Origin: an uncultured Muribaculaceae bacterium
Lineage (GTDB): Bacteria; Bacteroidota; Bacteroidia; Bacteroidales; Muribaculaceae
Assembly (NCBI GenBank): GCA_910587475.1
Contig: CAJUMR010000006.1
Coordinates: forward strand, 30,381-94,380
DNA: 64,000 nucleotides
Direction: 5' to 3'
Shown here: positions 36,108-44,855 of the stretch, in pieces
Position numbering within the stretch: the stretch's first letter is position 1
Layout: every line of letters begins with the position of its first letter
The notes under the pieces: generated by a model
Told to the model about the DNA's origin: nothing
Seen by the model: only the letters and a program-made list of their open reading frames with translations
The model's database searches: none
Made by a program: the position numbers and the translations under genes

Positions 36108-36125
36108 GAGCTAAGATCGTGCCGG
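36108..36125 (-). promoter_or_regulatory. Candidate sigma-54 (-24/-12) promoter of the export operon
   Basis: On the minus strand the sequence reads CCGGCACGATCTTAGCTC. The -24 GG is at 36123-36122 and the -12 GC at 36111-36110, with exactly ten bases between. The GGCACG half matches the consensus fully; the TAGC half has one change from TTGC. Transcription would begin near 36098, about 24 bases before the ATG at 36074. The operon it would serve encodes a sigma-54 activator. Confidence 0.65.
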
Positions 36126-36150
36126 AAATGCAAGTCGTTGGTATGCAATG

Positions 36151-36198
36151 AAAAAGCAACAGCCCCGGTGTCCGTTATCGGACACCGGGGCTGTTGCT
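36151..36198 (-). terminator. Intrinsic terminator after fbp
   Basis: A 20-bp perfect stem (36155-36174 with 36179-36198) and a TTAT loop. On the minus strand it is followed by T5. It lies 18 bases after the fbp stop and isolates the export operon from the queA-fbp unit. Confidence 0.92.
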
Positions 36199-36215
36199 GC
36201 GGACACATGTTTGCG

Positions 36216-38213
36216 CTACACTTTTTCGCGTATCAGGCCGCGCCTGTAGGCGGCAAGCAGTTTGTTGAGGTCCTCGACCTGAGCCACAAGTTCGCGGCCC
36301 TTGTCGGTGTCGCGAACGAGCAGACGTCTTGCCTTGAATTCGTTGAGCACGGTGTTGGATATGATGTCAAGCCCTTCTTCGATTGCCTTTTTTCTCGACT
36401 CAAAGGGCTCGTGCTGTACGAGTTGGAAGCCTCGGCTATGGTAGACGAGGGTATAACCGGCGATGCCTGTTGTCGATTGGTAGGCCCGCGAGAAGCCTCC
36501 GTCGATCACGAGCAGTTTGCCGTCGGCTTTAACCGGGTTTTCGCCTTTGATCGTTTTCACCGGCACGTGTCCGTTGATGATGTGTGATCCATCGGTCGGC
36601 AGTCCGAAGGCCGACAGGATTCTGTTACACATGGCCGGATCGTCGATCAGATTGTAGTAATTGCCTTTGCCTTCTGAATGGGTCGATTTGTCGGCGATGA
36701 AATAGCGTTCGAACGTGGCCATCCTGTTTTTGCCAAACAGCGGCGAGTCGGGTCCGCACCACAGATACCACATGTAGTCGACAGCGCAATCGTGGTCCGG
36801 ATCGTCCGACCCTATGCGGCATGCTACCTGCACAAGCTCGTCGAGGCGGTCGAGCAGTTGGCGCCCTGCATATGGCCGGCCGAGAACATTCACGTTTTTG
36901 AACGATCCGTCGGCCTCAAGCGGTATCGATGCGTGATACATCAGATTGTTGTTGCGTGCAAGATAGAAAGATCCGTGTCTCAGCAGACAGTAGACATGCT
37001 TGGCCATTTTCTCGCTGTTGACAAACGAGTTGTGGAGAGCCTTGACGAGTTTGACCTCCTCGGGAGTCAGTTCATAAGGATCAGTCGTGTCGACGGTCGG
37101 GAAGTCGGTGTCGAGCAGAGGGTAGACGCTTCCGTCGGCGAGCGTGACTGTGCCGTCGGTGAGATTGAGCTTGTCGAGTAGCAGACGGTCGTCCATGCCA
37201 TAGTCGGGATGAGCCTTTATGAGCTGGCCTTCGAGTTTCCATTGGATGATGCTGATAGCCTTGTGCATTTTGGCTATGATCTTCAGCTCTGTATCTGAGA
37301 ACACTCTGCGCGAGAATTTTATCCTCGGCGCGAAAATGTCGCTGCTGAGTTCCGGATAGGCTTCCATGGCGAATGTTGCCAGTGGCAGCAGGTTGATGCC
37401 GTAGCCTTCCTCGAGGGTGTCGAGATTGCCGTAGCGCAAGGCTATGCGCAGTACGTTGGCGATGCAGGCGTCATTTCCTGCAAATGCCCCCATCCATAGT
37501 ATGTCGTGGTTGCCCCACTGGATGTCGAAGTTATGATAGTCGCAGATCGTGTCCATTATTATGTGGGCTCCCGGGCCGCGGTCATAGATGTCGCCGACTA
37601 TGTGGAGACTGTCGATGGCCAGACGCTGGATGAGGTTACACATTGCGATGATGAATGCATCGGCGCGTCCGGTTGTGATGATAGTGGAGATGATCTGGTT
37701 GAAGTAGGCGTGTTTGTTAGGGTCAGCTTCCGTCTCGTGGAGAAGTTCCTGGATGATGTAGCTGAAGTCCTTGGGAAGAGCCTTGTTGACTTTCGAACGG
37801 GTGTATTTCGACGACACGCTCTGACACACTTTGACAAGGCGGTTTAGCGTGATTTCATACCACTCGTTCATATCCGGTTCATCGGCTTTCACCAGCTCGA
37901 GTTTTTCCTGAGGATAGTAGATCAGTGTGCACAGATCTTTTTTCTCGGCTTCGCGCAGATTGTTGCCGAATATTTCATTGACTTTGCGTTTGACGGTGCC
38001 TGACGCATTTTTCAGAACGTGCTGAAAGGCCTCATATTCGCCGTGTATGTCTGTGAGAAAGTGCTCGGTGCCTTTCGGAAGGTTGAGTATGGCTTCAAGA
38101 TTGATGATCTCTGTGCTCGCAGCCGCAATCGTCGGGAACGATCGGGCGAGCAGGTTGAGGTAACGCAGGTCGGCCTCGAGTTCTGCCGTTGAATAATGTA
38201 TATGTGCTGACAT
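36216..38213 (-). CDS. fbp: Fructose-1,6-bisphosphatase class III
   Basis: 665 residues, the typical length of the class III (Firmicutes/Bacteroidetes) enzyme and unrelated to class I Fbp. It removes the 1-phosphate of fructose-1,6-bisphosphate in gluconeogenesis, in the cytoplasm. The metallophosphatase motifs are all visible: 'DIHGEYEAF', 'GDIYDRGPGAHIIMD', 'GNHDILWMGA' and a late 'NGHVPVK'. The start is 18 bases after the queA stop on the same strand, so the two are probably co-transcribed. Confidence 0.95.
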   Translation of the reverse strand: MSAHIHYSTAELEADLRYLNLLARSFPTIAAASTEIINLEAILNLPKGTEHFLTDIHGEYEAFQHVLKNASGTVKRKVNEIFGNNLREAEKKDLCTLIYYPQEKLELVKADEPDMNEWYEITLNRLVKVCQSVSSKYTRSKVNKALPKDFSYIIQELLHETEADPNKHAYFNQIISTIITTGRADAFIIAMCNLIQRLAIDSLHIVGDIYDRGPGAHIIMDTICDYHNFDIQWGNHDILWMGAFAGNDACIANVLRIALRYGNLDTLEEGYGINLLPLATFAMEAYPELSSDIFAPRIKFSRRVFSDTELKIIAKMHKAISIIQWKLEGQLIKAHPDYGMDDRLLLDKLNLTDGTVTLADGSVYPLLDTDFPTVDTTDPYELTPEEVKLVKALHNSFVNSEKMAKHVYCLLRHGSFYLARNNNLMYHASIPLEADGSFKNVNVLGRPYAGRQLLDRLDELVQVACRIGSDDPDHDCAVDYMWYLWCGPDSPLFGKNRMATFERYFIADKSTHSEGKGNYYNLIDDPAMCNRILSAFGLPTDGSHIINGHVPVKTIKGENPVKADGKLLVIDGGFSRAYQSTTGIAGYTLVYHSRGFQLVQHEPFESRKKAIEEGLDIISNTVLNEFKARRLLVRDTDKGRELVAQVEDLNKLLAAYRRGLIREKV

Positions 38214-38231
38214 AGGGTTGTGGTGGAGTGT

Positions 38232-39464
38232 TTATCTCTGAGGTTTGAAGAAAAGACATGCGTCGCCGTAGCTCAGAAACCGGTAATCCGAGGCGAGGGC
38301 ATGGTCGTAGATGTTGCGCCATTCAGGGCCGATCAACGCAGACACAAGCAGAAGCAGCGTCGACTGGGGCTGATGGAAGTTGGTGACCATGCCGTCGACG
38401 ATGCGGTAGTCGTAGCCGGGGGCGATTATTATCCGTGTCGATGCCACCAGTTGACTCGCGCCGCGGCTGCGTAGCCATGAGGCGAGCGAGCGGAGGGCGT
38501 CGGCTGTCGACAGGCGCGGATGCGAATTGTCGTAGGCATACCATTGGGGCAGTTCTCCTTCCCAGAGGCCGCAATGCATCATGCAGCCGATGTGATAGAG
38601 ACTCTCGAGTGTCCGCACAGAGGTTGTGCCGACAGCGATTATCTTTTTGTCGTGGCGGCTGTTGATCTCCGCAAGCTCGTCGATCAGTCTCAGATCGACG
38701 GCTATGAACTCGCTGTGCATGTCGTGGTCGCCGATCTGATCGGCCTTTACGGGTTGGAATGTGCCGGCTCCGACGTGAAGCGTCACTTCGCGGCGCCCGA
38801 TGCCGAGCCGGTCTATTTCGTCGAGGACGGCATCTGTGAAGTGAAGTCCGGCTGTCGGTGCGGCGACCGAACCTTCCACGTGGCTGTACACCGTCTGGTA
38901 GTCGCTGCTGTCGCTGGCCTCGGTGGCGCGGTTGAGGTAGGGTGGGATCGGTATTTCGCCTGCCGCCGCTATGATCTCTGAAAAACTTACGCTGGCGTCG
39001 TCCCACGAAAATGACACTGTCGATCCGTTGTCTGATTTCTCGGTCCTTACAGCCGTCAGTTTGAGGGTGCGGCCGTCGGCAAGCGTCACTGCTCCGTCGA
39101 GCGGGCCGTCCTTCCATCGTTTGGAATTGCCGACAAGGCAGCGCCAGGCGCAGCCATCGGTCGAAGCAAAATTGATCGCATAGTCGGCCGGAGATTCGGG
39201 CTCAAGGCAGAATATTTCGATCAACGCACCCGACGGTTTGCGGAAGCGCAGACGGGCATTGATCACGCGTGTGTTGTTGTAGATCAGCAGGGCGTCCTGC
39301 GGCAAAAGCCCGGGCAAGTCGCTGAAACGGTGATCCGACACTTGTCCGTCGGCATCTCTGACCAGCAGACGGCATGAGTCGCGTTGTGCCAGAGGATGTT
39401 TCGCAATCTTTTCGTCGGGCAGAGGGTAGTTATAATCTTTTATATCGATATTTCTTGGATCCAT
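38232..39464 (-). CDS. queA: S-adenosylmethionine:tRNA ribosyltransferase-isomerase
   Basis: Adds the epoxycyclopentane ring (from SAM) to preQ1-modified tRNA in queuosine synthesis, in the cytoplasm. 410 residues, longer than the about 350 of the E. coli enzyme but in keeping with Bacteroidetes forms. Signatures include 'DYNYPLPDEKIAKHPL', 'LIYNNTRVINARL', 'APTAGLHFTDAVL', 'VTLHVGAGTFQPVK' and 'VGTTSVRTLES'. It is the first gene of a queA-fbp unit, with a promoter about 110 bases upstream. Confidence 0.95.
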   Translation of the reverse strand: MDPRNIDIKDYNYPLPDEKIAKHPLAQRDSCRLLVRDADGQVSDHRFSDLPGLLPQDALLIYNNTRVINARLRFRKPSGALIEIFCLEPESPADYAINFASTDGCAWRCLVGNSKRWKDGPLDGAVTLADGRTLKLTAVRTEKSDNGSTVSFSWDDASVSFSEIIAAAGEIPIPPYLNRATEASDSSDYQTVYSHVEGSVAAPTAGLHFTDAVLDEIDRLGIGRREVTLHVGAGTFQPVKADQIGDHDMHSEFIAVDLRLIDELAEINSRHDKKIIAVGTTSVRTLESLYHIGCMMHCGLWEGELPQWYAYDNSHPRLSTADALRSLASWLRSRGASQLVASTRIIIAPGYDYRIVDGMVTNFHQPQSTLLLLVSALIGPEWRNIYDHALASDYRFLSYGDACLFFKPQR

Positions 39465-39572
39465 TCTGTGATGTAAGCTTGATGGTGAGAGCGGTTTTTA
39501 TCTTGAAACGTAGATGTATAGCGGGCTATGAGCCTGAGAGGAAAGGCGAAAAACACCCGGGATTTTCGCGCA

Positions 39573-39603
39573 CAAAGGTAATTGATTTTATTATCAAATC
39601 AAA
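39573..39603 (-). promoter_or_regulatory. Consensus Bacteroidetes promoter of queA-fbp
   Basis: On the minus strand a perfect -33 TTTG (39603-39600), a 19-base spacer and a -7 TACCTTTG (39580-39573). The leader to the queA ATG is about 105 bases. Confidence 0.72.
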
Positions 39604-39795
39604 CTGCGCGATATATAAATCTCTCAAAACTCCTCCACTCGAAAATGCAAAAACAATCCTTAAATTCTTTTATTGTTCAGATATAATTGACTGGATTTGT
39701 TTTCGCTTAAACTCCTTGATTGACGGAGATTAATTTCAGAGAATCAGAATAAGTTGCTAATTTTACATATGGAAACAATAATCTCGCTTTCAAGC

Positions 39796-40057
39796 GAATT
39801 CAGATGAAGTACTGCGACAGGCTGTCGCAGTTTTGCCGTGGTGGAACATCAACCAGCATGTCCTTAACTACAGAGGAATGGATCACAAAGTTGATATGCT
39901 GTTTTTTCATAGAGGACTGCGGTCATTGGTGGCCATTGACCTAAAGATCTCTGAATTTCAGGCTGAGTACGTGGGTAAGATGAATCTATATCTCTCGTTG
40001 CTCGACAAACTTGAAAAAAGGGACGATGACAATCCGTCGATCGCTTCCATTGCTTAG
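39796..40057 (+). pseudogene. Relic of a DUF1016 (YhcG-type) PD-(D/E)XK nuclease
   Basis: The plus-strand frame reads 'EVLRQAVAVLPWWNINQHV', then 'LNYRGMDHKVDMLFFHRGL' and 'SLVAIDLKISEFQAEYVG', ending 'NPSIASIA' and a stop. The first part resembles the N-terminal '(L)RQAVxQLPWxHN' block of DUF1016; the rest is its nuclease end with D-M-L-F-F-H, I-D-L-K and D-D-N-P-S-I. The roughly 200 residues normally lying between are gone and no proper start is present. It is a deletion remnant, probably not translated. Confidence 0.7.
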
Positions 40058-40192
40058 AAAGAACTGTTTTCTGCCATTAATTGTATATTTTGCCACAAAG
40101 TTACTATATTTTTGTGAAAGCGGAGAATGAGCAAGCGACTTTCTTTTCAGTAAATCAGATATTTAATTGTAAAACATGTAAAATGGCGGAAA

Positions 40193-40306
40193 ATGGCCGC
40201 CGAATACTACAACATCAACGGTGTTCGCGTCAATGCCGACAATCTCACTCCCGGCCTCTACATCAAGCGCCAGAGCGGCAAAGCCGCCAAGGTGCTGGTG
40301 AAGTAA
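40193..40306 (+). pseudogene. Orphan secretion-tail fragment of a lost surface protein
   Basis: A 37-codon open piece, from an ATG at 40193, reads 'YYNINGVRVNADNLTPGLYI', then 'KRQSGKAAKVLVK' and a stop. This is the standard C-terminal tail of Bacteroidales secreted and surface proteins ('YNLxGxxV...LxPGLYIxxxGKxxKVLVK'). The body of the protein is missing upstream. A stem-loop follows it, as expected at a gene's end. Confidence 0.65.
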
Positions 40307-40338
40307 TCCGCGAGATAACATATTCACCATTAATATTT

Positions 40339-40368
40339 CAGCCCGACGAATTTCGTTTCGCCGGGCTG
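40339..40368 (+). terminator. Stem-loop after the orphan tail
   Basis: CAGCCCG (40339-40345) pairs with CGGGCTG (40362-40368), with further inner pairing of CGAA and TTCG. It lies 33 bases after the relic's stop and has only a weak T tract, so it may be a residual terminator. Confidence 0.5.
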
Positions 40369-40476
40369 ATTAGTATTTCCCGTTTTCCATACGTGAAAAC
40401 ATGCCTTGTCTGTATGCCCTGACGCAAAAAGTGCAGATGCTTTATCAATCAGTTTTTTTAGCTCGCCATTTTTATT

Positions 40477-40484
40477 TACCTTTG
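40477..40484 (+). promoter_or_regulatory. -7 box for the clostripain-like gene
   Basis: TACCTTTG, 28 bases before the ATG at 40513. A T-rich tract lies upstream in place of a clear -33 TTTG. Confidence 0.5.
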
Positions 40485-40512
40485 TATTGATAACAAAAAA
40501 GACTTCATCAGG

Positions 40513-41742
40513 ATGAATATCATAAAATATTTTTTATCGTTGATCGGTTTTACGGCAGCCATGCTGTTGGCGGCGCTTGTTTCGTCGTGTAAAGACAGCA
40601 ACGACGAGCCGACACCCCCGCAGCCTCAGCCTGCGGGCGAAGTCTCCAGAACGGTGCTCGTCTATATGCTTGCTGCCAACAATGGCCTCGGAGCTTCGAA
40701 GCCCTACGACTACGACATGCAGGATATCCGCGAGATGTGTGCAGCCGCCGGAGATTTGAACGGCGGCCGGCTCATCGTGTTCCATTCGGCGACCAACGGT
40801 AAGCAGATACTCAAGGAAATCAACAGCCGTGGAGGCGTCGACACTCTCAAAATCTACGACAATTCGACAGTAGGGCAGAGTGCCGCACGCATGAGTGAGG
40901 TGCTCGACGACATGGCCGAACTCGCTCCTGCCCGCGACTATGGCATGATCTTCTGGGGCCATGGATCTGGATGGCTCGAAGATGGGATAATGGAGACGGA
41001 GAGCCCCGCAATCGAGACTTATTCTTATGGTGGCGAACTCGGCACACAATGGCGGTGGATGAACATTACCACTCTTGCCGAAGTCCTTGCAGGCCGTGGT
41101 CTTAGCTTCATTCATTTCGACTGTTGCTATATGGCTTCGGTTGAAGTGCTGTATCAGCTTCGGGCTGTCGCCGACCGCATCGTGGCCTATTCGACGGAGA
41201 TTCTTGCATGGGGAATGCCTTATGACCGCACTGTCAAATACTATTTCCAGGAAGAGCCCGATCTCAATGCCGTGGCTGAAACAATTTTCGATTTCTACCT
41301 GCACATCGACGACAATGTGTCGATGGCCGAGTTGGGCGGACGGCCCGACCGATACCGCATGTGCACTGTGTCGGTTCTGAATACCTCGGCTGCGCAGCGT
41401 CTCGCCGAAGCCACCCGTGCCATATACTCTCACAACACCACAGGCACCCCCGACGGCTACAGCCCTCAGCCATTCACTACTTCACGACCATATTACTACT
41501 GCGATTTCGCATCGTATGTCAACGCTCTCGATGCTGATCCGTCACTCATGGCCGAGTTCGATGCGGCGATGGATGACGTCGTCGAACTTGAGCTCGCCAC
41601 TGAACAAATATGGGGACAACTCGACATTCGTGAACATTCCGGACTCTCAACGTTTATAATGAATAGCGACGCCGATGCCTTCAAGAAGAACTATCACCGG
41701 CTTGACTGGTTCAACGATGTCGCTTCGCAACTGATAAAATAA
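40513..41742 (+). CDS. Clostripain-family (C11) cysteine peptidase lipoprotein
   Basis: 409 residues. A lipoprotein signal ends in the lipobox L-V-S-S-C, followed by a Pro-rich spacer, so it is anchored in the outer membrane. The catalytic dyad is visible: His in 'YGMIFWGHGSGW' and Cys in 'FIHFDCCYMASVEVLYQL', the usual C11 pattern. Homologues in gut Bacteroidales are secreted proteases, some self-activating after Lys/Arg. It has its own -7 box; the MscS gene begins 26 bases downstream. Confidence 0.88.
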   Translation: MNIIKYFLSLIGFTAAMLLAALVSSCKDSNDEPTPPQPQPAGEVSRTVLVYMLAANNGLGASKPYDYDMQDIREMCAAAGDLNGGRLIVFHSATNGKQILKEINSRGGVDTLKIYDNSTVGQSAARMSEVLDDMAELAPARDYGMIFWGHGSGWLEDGIMETESPAIETYSYGGELGTQWRWMNITTLAEVLAGRGLSFIHFDCCYMASVEVLYQLRAVADRIVAYSTEILAWGMPYDRTVKYYFQEEPDLNAVAETIFDFYLHIDDNVSMAELGGRPDRYRMCTVSVLNTSAAQRLAEATRAIYSHNTTGTPDGYSPQPFTTSRPYYYCDFASYVNALDADPSLMAEFDAAMDDVVELELATEQIWGQLDIREHSGLSTFIMNSDADAFKKNYHRLDWFNDVASQLIK

Positions 41743-41768
41743 TTCATCATCAATCCCCTCGTAGCCCA

Positions 41769-42893
41769 ATGTTATTTGCTCAGGACCCAATTCAGATACC
41801 GGTTTTACCCGACTCGGTGCCGTCGCCCAAAGAGGAATGGCAGATGTTGAAATCGCTTCCTGTCGACGAACTTCTCGACCGCATGGTCAACGGCCTTGTT
41901 TCGCTCGCGATCAATCTTGCGATAGCGATTCTCGTTTTTTACGTCGGCCGCTACATAATCAACAAAATCTATCGTGTCATTTCAGGAATACTGCTGCGAC
42001 GGAAGGTCGACGCGTCGTTGAGCACCTTTGTGCTCAGCCTGGTGCGCATGTTGCTGTATTTCATTCTTATAGTGACTGTCATCGGCATTCTCGGCATCGA
42101 GACCTCGTCGTTCATCGCCATCTTTGCTTCAGCAGGCGTCGCCATCGGCATGGCTTTGAGCGGCACCTTGCAGAACTTTGCCGGAGGAGTGCTCATCCTT
42201 CTGCTCAAGCCTTACCGCATAGGCGATTATATCGAGGCGCAAGGCTATGCAGGCACTGTGCGTGAGATCCAGATTTTCCACACGATCATATCGACTCCCG
42301 ACAACAAACAGATAATCATACCCAACGGGGGACTCTCCACCGGCTCGGTCAACAATTATTCGCGCGCCGATTACCGCAGGGTCGACTGGAGCGTCGGCAT
42401 CTCTTACGGCGATAGCGTCGATGTGGCGCGAAAGACCATTCTCGACATCCTGGCATCTGACGATCGGGTAGTGAAGGGCACTCTCGAGGACGATCGCGAC
42501 AGACGCGAGGCCATCAGGGCGGCCGCAGCACTCGAAAACCCCGACGACCGGCCGGAGACCGACGATATCGCCCAGCCAAAGCGATCGTTGTGGAGCAAGA
42601 TGTTCCACCGCAAGGTCAAGACCAAAATCCAGTCGTGGCAGGAAGAGCAGGCCGAAAAAGTGCGCAAACTCCTGCCGAAGACCGATGGTGATGCGAAAGT
42701 TTTTGTCGAGTCGCTCGGCGACAGCGCTGTCGTGCTGAAAGTCCGTGCCTGGACGCGCAACGAGGACTATTGGGGGGTGTTTTACTCCATCAACGAACGC
42801 ATCTACAACGAGCTTCCCGAAGCGGGCGTCAGCTTCCCGTTCCCGCAGATGGATGTCCATCTCGACGGGCGCCTTGGCAAGACCATCGATTGA
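41769..42893 (+). CDS. MscS-family mechanosensitive channel with an inserted segment
   Basis: 374 residues. Three membrane segments (about 40-135) end in the pore helix ('GVAIGMALSGTLQNFAGGVLIL'), then the beta domain ('YRIGDYIEAQGYAGTVREI' and 'IIIPNGGLSTGSVNNYSR'). The alpha/beta C-terminal domain is interrupted at about residues 237-305 by a highly charged segment rich in Arg, Asp, Glu and Lys. After it the normal fold resumes ('AKVFVESLGDSAVVLKVRAW'). MscS relatives release osmolytes under hypo-osmotic shock. The insert would lie in the cytoplasmic cage. Confidence 0.9.
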   Translation: MLFAQDPIQIPVLPDSVPSPKEEWQMLKSLPVDELLDRMVNGLVSLAINLAIAILVFYVGRYIINKIYRVISGILLRRKVDASLSTFVLSLVRMLLYFILIVTVIGILGIETSSFIAIFASAGVAIGMALSGTLQNFAGGVLILLLKPYRIGDYIEAQGYAGTVREIQIFHTIISTPDNKQIIIPNGGLSTGSVNNYSRADYRRVDWSVGISYGDSVDVARKTILDILASDDRVVKGTLEDDRDRREAIRAAAALENPDDRPETDDIAQPKRSLWSKMFHRKVKTKIQSWQEEQAEKVRKLLPKTDGDAKVFVESLGDSAVVLKVRAWTRNEDYWGVFYSINERIYNELPEAGVSFPFPQMDVHLDGRLGKTID

Positions 42894-42927
42894 TGACCCT
42901 CACCGCTTACTATTAAATATCCTTAAA

Positions 42928-42961
42928 TAGCCGAAATTATCCGATAATTTTGGCTATTTTT
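42928..42961 (+). terminator. Terminator of the MscS-type gene
   Basis: A 13-bp stem with one G-T wobble (42928-42940 with 42944-42956), loop CCG, and T5 at 42957-42961. Two TAnnTTTG matches inside it (42945-42952 and 42955-42962) could also serve recJ, but the hairpin explains the sequence better. Confidence 0.7.
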
Positions 42962-43085
42962 GCATACCGCCGGACAGAATTGTCCGTCTCCTCCTCGCGG
43001 TTTGATCGGTCTCCTCTGTTCCCTCCTTGTACAAGCGGCTGATGTGCCGCGTTTTCGCTCGATATATAAAAAAAGAACAACATAA

Positions 43086-44816
43086 ATGACAAGTAAATGG
43101 AATTATCTATCCCATTACACAGATGAACAGAGGCATGACGACGAACTTGCGAGGCGCTTTGCCAATTGCGCACCGATAAGTGATCTGTTGCTACAAAGAG
43201 GGATTACATCTCTCAGCGATGCTGAGAAGTTTTTCCATCCATCTTTGCGCGACCTTCACGATCCGTTTCTGATGCCCGACATGGACAAGGCGGTCGACCG
43301 CCTCAACCGTGCAATGGGGTCGAAAGAAAAAATTATGGTCTACGGTGACTATGATGTCGACGGCACTACGGCTGTCGCATTGGTTTACCGTTACCTCCAG
43401 AATTTCTATTCTGAGATAGATTACTACATCCCGACACGCTATGACGAAGGATATGGCATTTCGCGCCGTAGCATCGACATGGCGGCCGAGCAGGGGGTCA
43501 AACTCATCATCATTCTCGACTGCGGCATAAAGGCTATCGACGAGATCGCCTACGCCAAGCAAAAAGGAATCGATTTCATAATTTGCGACCACCATGTCCC
43601 CGACGACGAGTTGCCCCCGGCCGTGGCCATTCTCAACCCTAAGCTCGAAGGATCGACATATCCTTGCCAGCATCTGTCAGGATGTGGAGTGGGCTACAAA
43701 TTCATGCAGGCATTCTCCATCAGCAACGGCATCGGCACTGCCGAGCTCGACGGCATGCTCGACCTTGTCGCCGTGAGCATCGCGGCCGACATTGTTCCGA
43801 TGGTCGACGAAAACCGTGTGATGGCCTACGTCGGGCTGAAACGTCTTAACTCCAATCCTAACATGGGTTTGAGAGCCATCATCCGCACATGCGGCCTCGG
43901 TGGCAAGGAGATCACTATCAGTGATGTCATATTCAAGATTGGCCCGCGCATCAATGCTTCGGGACGAATGCAGAGCGGACGCGAAGCCGTCGAGCTCCTC
44001 GTTAGCCGTGACATGAAAGACGCCACGCGCCGCAGCATTGCGATCGACCAGTACAACAAAGACCGCAAGGAGCTCGACAAACGCATCACCGAAGAAGCCA
44101 ACGCAATTCTCGATTCACGTGGCGAAATGGACTCCGACAAGAGGTCGATCGTCATCTACAACAAAGACTGGCACAAAGGCATCATCGGCATTGTAGCGTC
44201 TCGTCTCACCGAGCTATACTACAAGCCCGCCGTCGTGCTCACGTTTGCCAACGGGCTTGCTACCGGATCGTCGCGTTCGGTCCAGGGTTTCGATGTCTAC
44301 AAAGCTGTCGAGTCGACCCGCGATCTGCTCGAGAATTTCGGTGGACACACCTACGCTGTCGGACTGTCGATGAAAGAGGAGAACCTGCCCGAATTCACTC
44401 GCCGTTTCGAAGAATACGTCGCTTCAAACATTCTCGACGAACAGTTGACCCCCCAGATCGACATCGATGCCGTCATTTCGTTTGGGCAGATCACGCCTGA
44501 ATTTGTCTCTACATTGCGGCTGTTCAATCCTTTCGGACCTGGCAACCAGAAGCCGACGTTCTGCTCCCGCAGAGTCAAGGATTTCGGCACGAGCAAACTC
44601 GTCGGTAAGCAGCTCGAGCACATCAAGCTCGAATTGGTCGACGACACGTCGGGCAAGGTGTTCAACGCCATTGCCTTCAACGCTTCACAGTACTTTGAGA
44701 AGATCCACGACGGATGCTATTTCGACATTTGCTTCACAATCGAGGAGAACAAACACCGCAATGCCGCATCGACCTTGCAGTTGCTCGTGAAGCAGATCCA
44801 CATCTGCGACGATTGA
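43086..44816 (+). CDS. recJ: Single-stranded-DNA-specific exonuclease RecJ
   Basis: 576 residues, normal length. A 5'-3' exonuclease of recombination and mismatch repair. The DHH-superfamily motifs are intact: 'VYGDYDVDGTTA', 'DCGIKAIDEI', 'ICDHHVPDDELPPA' (the DHH motif), 'RINASGRM'. The DHHA1 block is 'FGGHTYAVGLSM', and an OB-fold end follows. The gene lies 39 bases before recQ on the same strand, so the two recombination genes probably form one unit. Confidence 0.96.
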   Translation: MTSKWNYLSHYTDEQRHDDELARRFANCAPISDLLLQRGITSLSDAEKFFHPSLRDLHDPFLMPDMDKAVDRLNRAMGSKEKIMVYGDYDVDGTTAVALVYRYLQNFYSEIDYYIPTRYDEGYGISRRSIDMAAEQGVKLIIILDCGIKAIDEIAYAKQKGIDFIICDHHVPDDELPPAVAILNPKLEGSTYPCQHLSGCGVGYKFMQAFSISNGIGTAELDGMLDLVAVSIAADIVPMVDENRVMAYVGLKRLNSNPNMGLRAIIRTCGLGGKEITISDVIFKIGPRINASGRMQSGREAVELLVSRDMKDATRRSIAIDQYNKDRKELDKRITEEANAILDSRGEMDSDKRSIVIYNKDWHKGIIGIVASRLTELYYKPAVVLTFANGLATGSSRSVQGFDVYKAVESTRDLLENFGGHTYAVGLSMKEENLPEFTRRFEEYVASNILDEQLTPQIDIDAVISFGQITPEFVSTLRLFNPFGPGNQKPTFCSRRVKDFGTSKLVGKQLEHIKLELVDDTSGKVFNAIAFNASQYFEKIHDGCYFDICFTIEENKHRNAASTLQLLVKQIHICDD

Positions 44817-44855
44817 TCTTCCACCGCAGAGTGCCATCTGTTACAGCCTGACGCA

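Noticed and set aside
39374..39733. A 119-codon plus-strand frame across the queA start
   Set aside because: It overlaps the 5' end and promoter of queA and shows no family or start signal.
42945..42962. Two TAnnTTTG boxes as a recJ promoter
   Set aside because: Both lie within a 13-bp stem plus T-run that explains the sequence as the terminator of the MscS gene; recJ promoter use there is not excluded but not supported.
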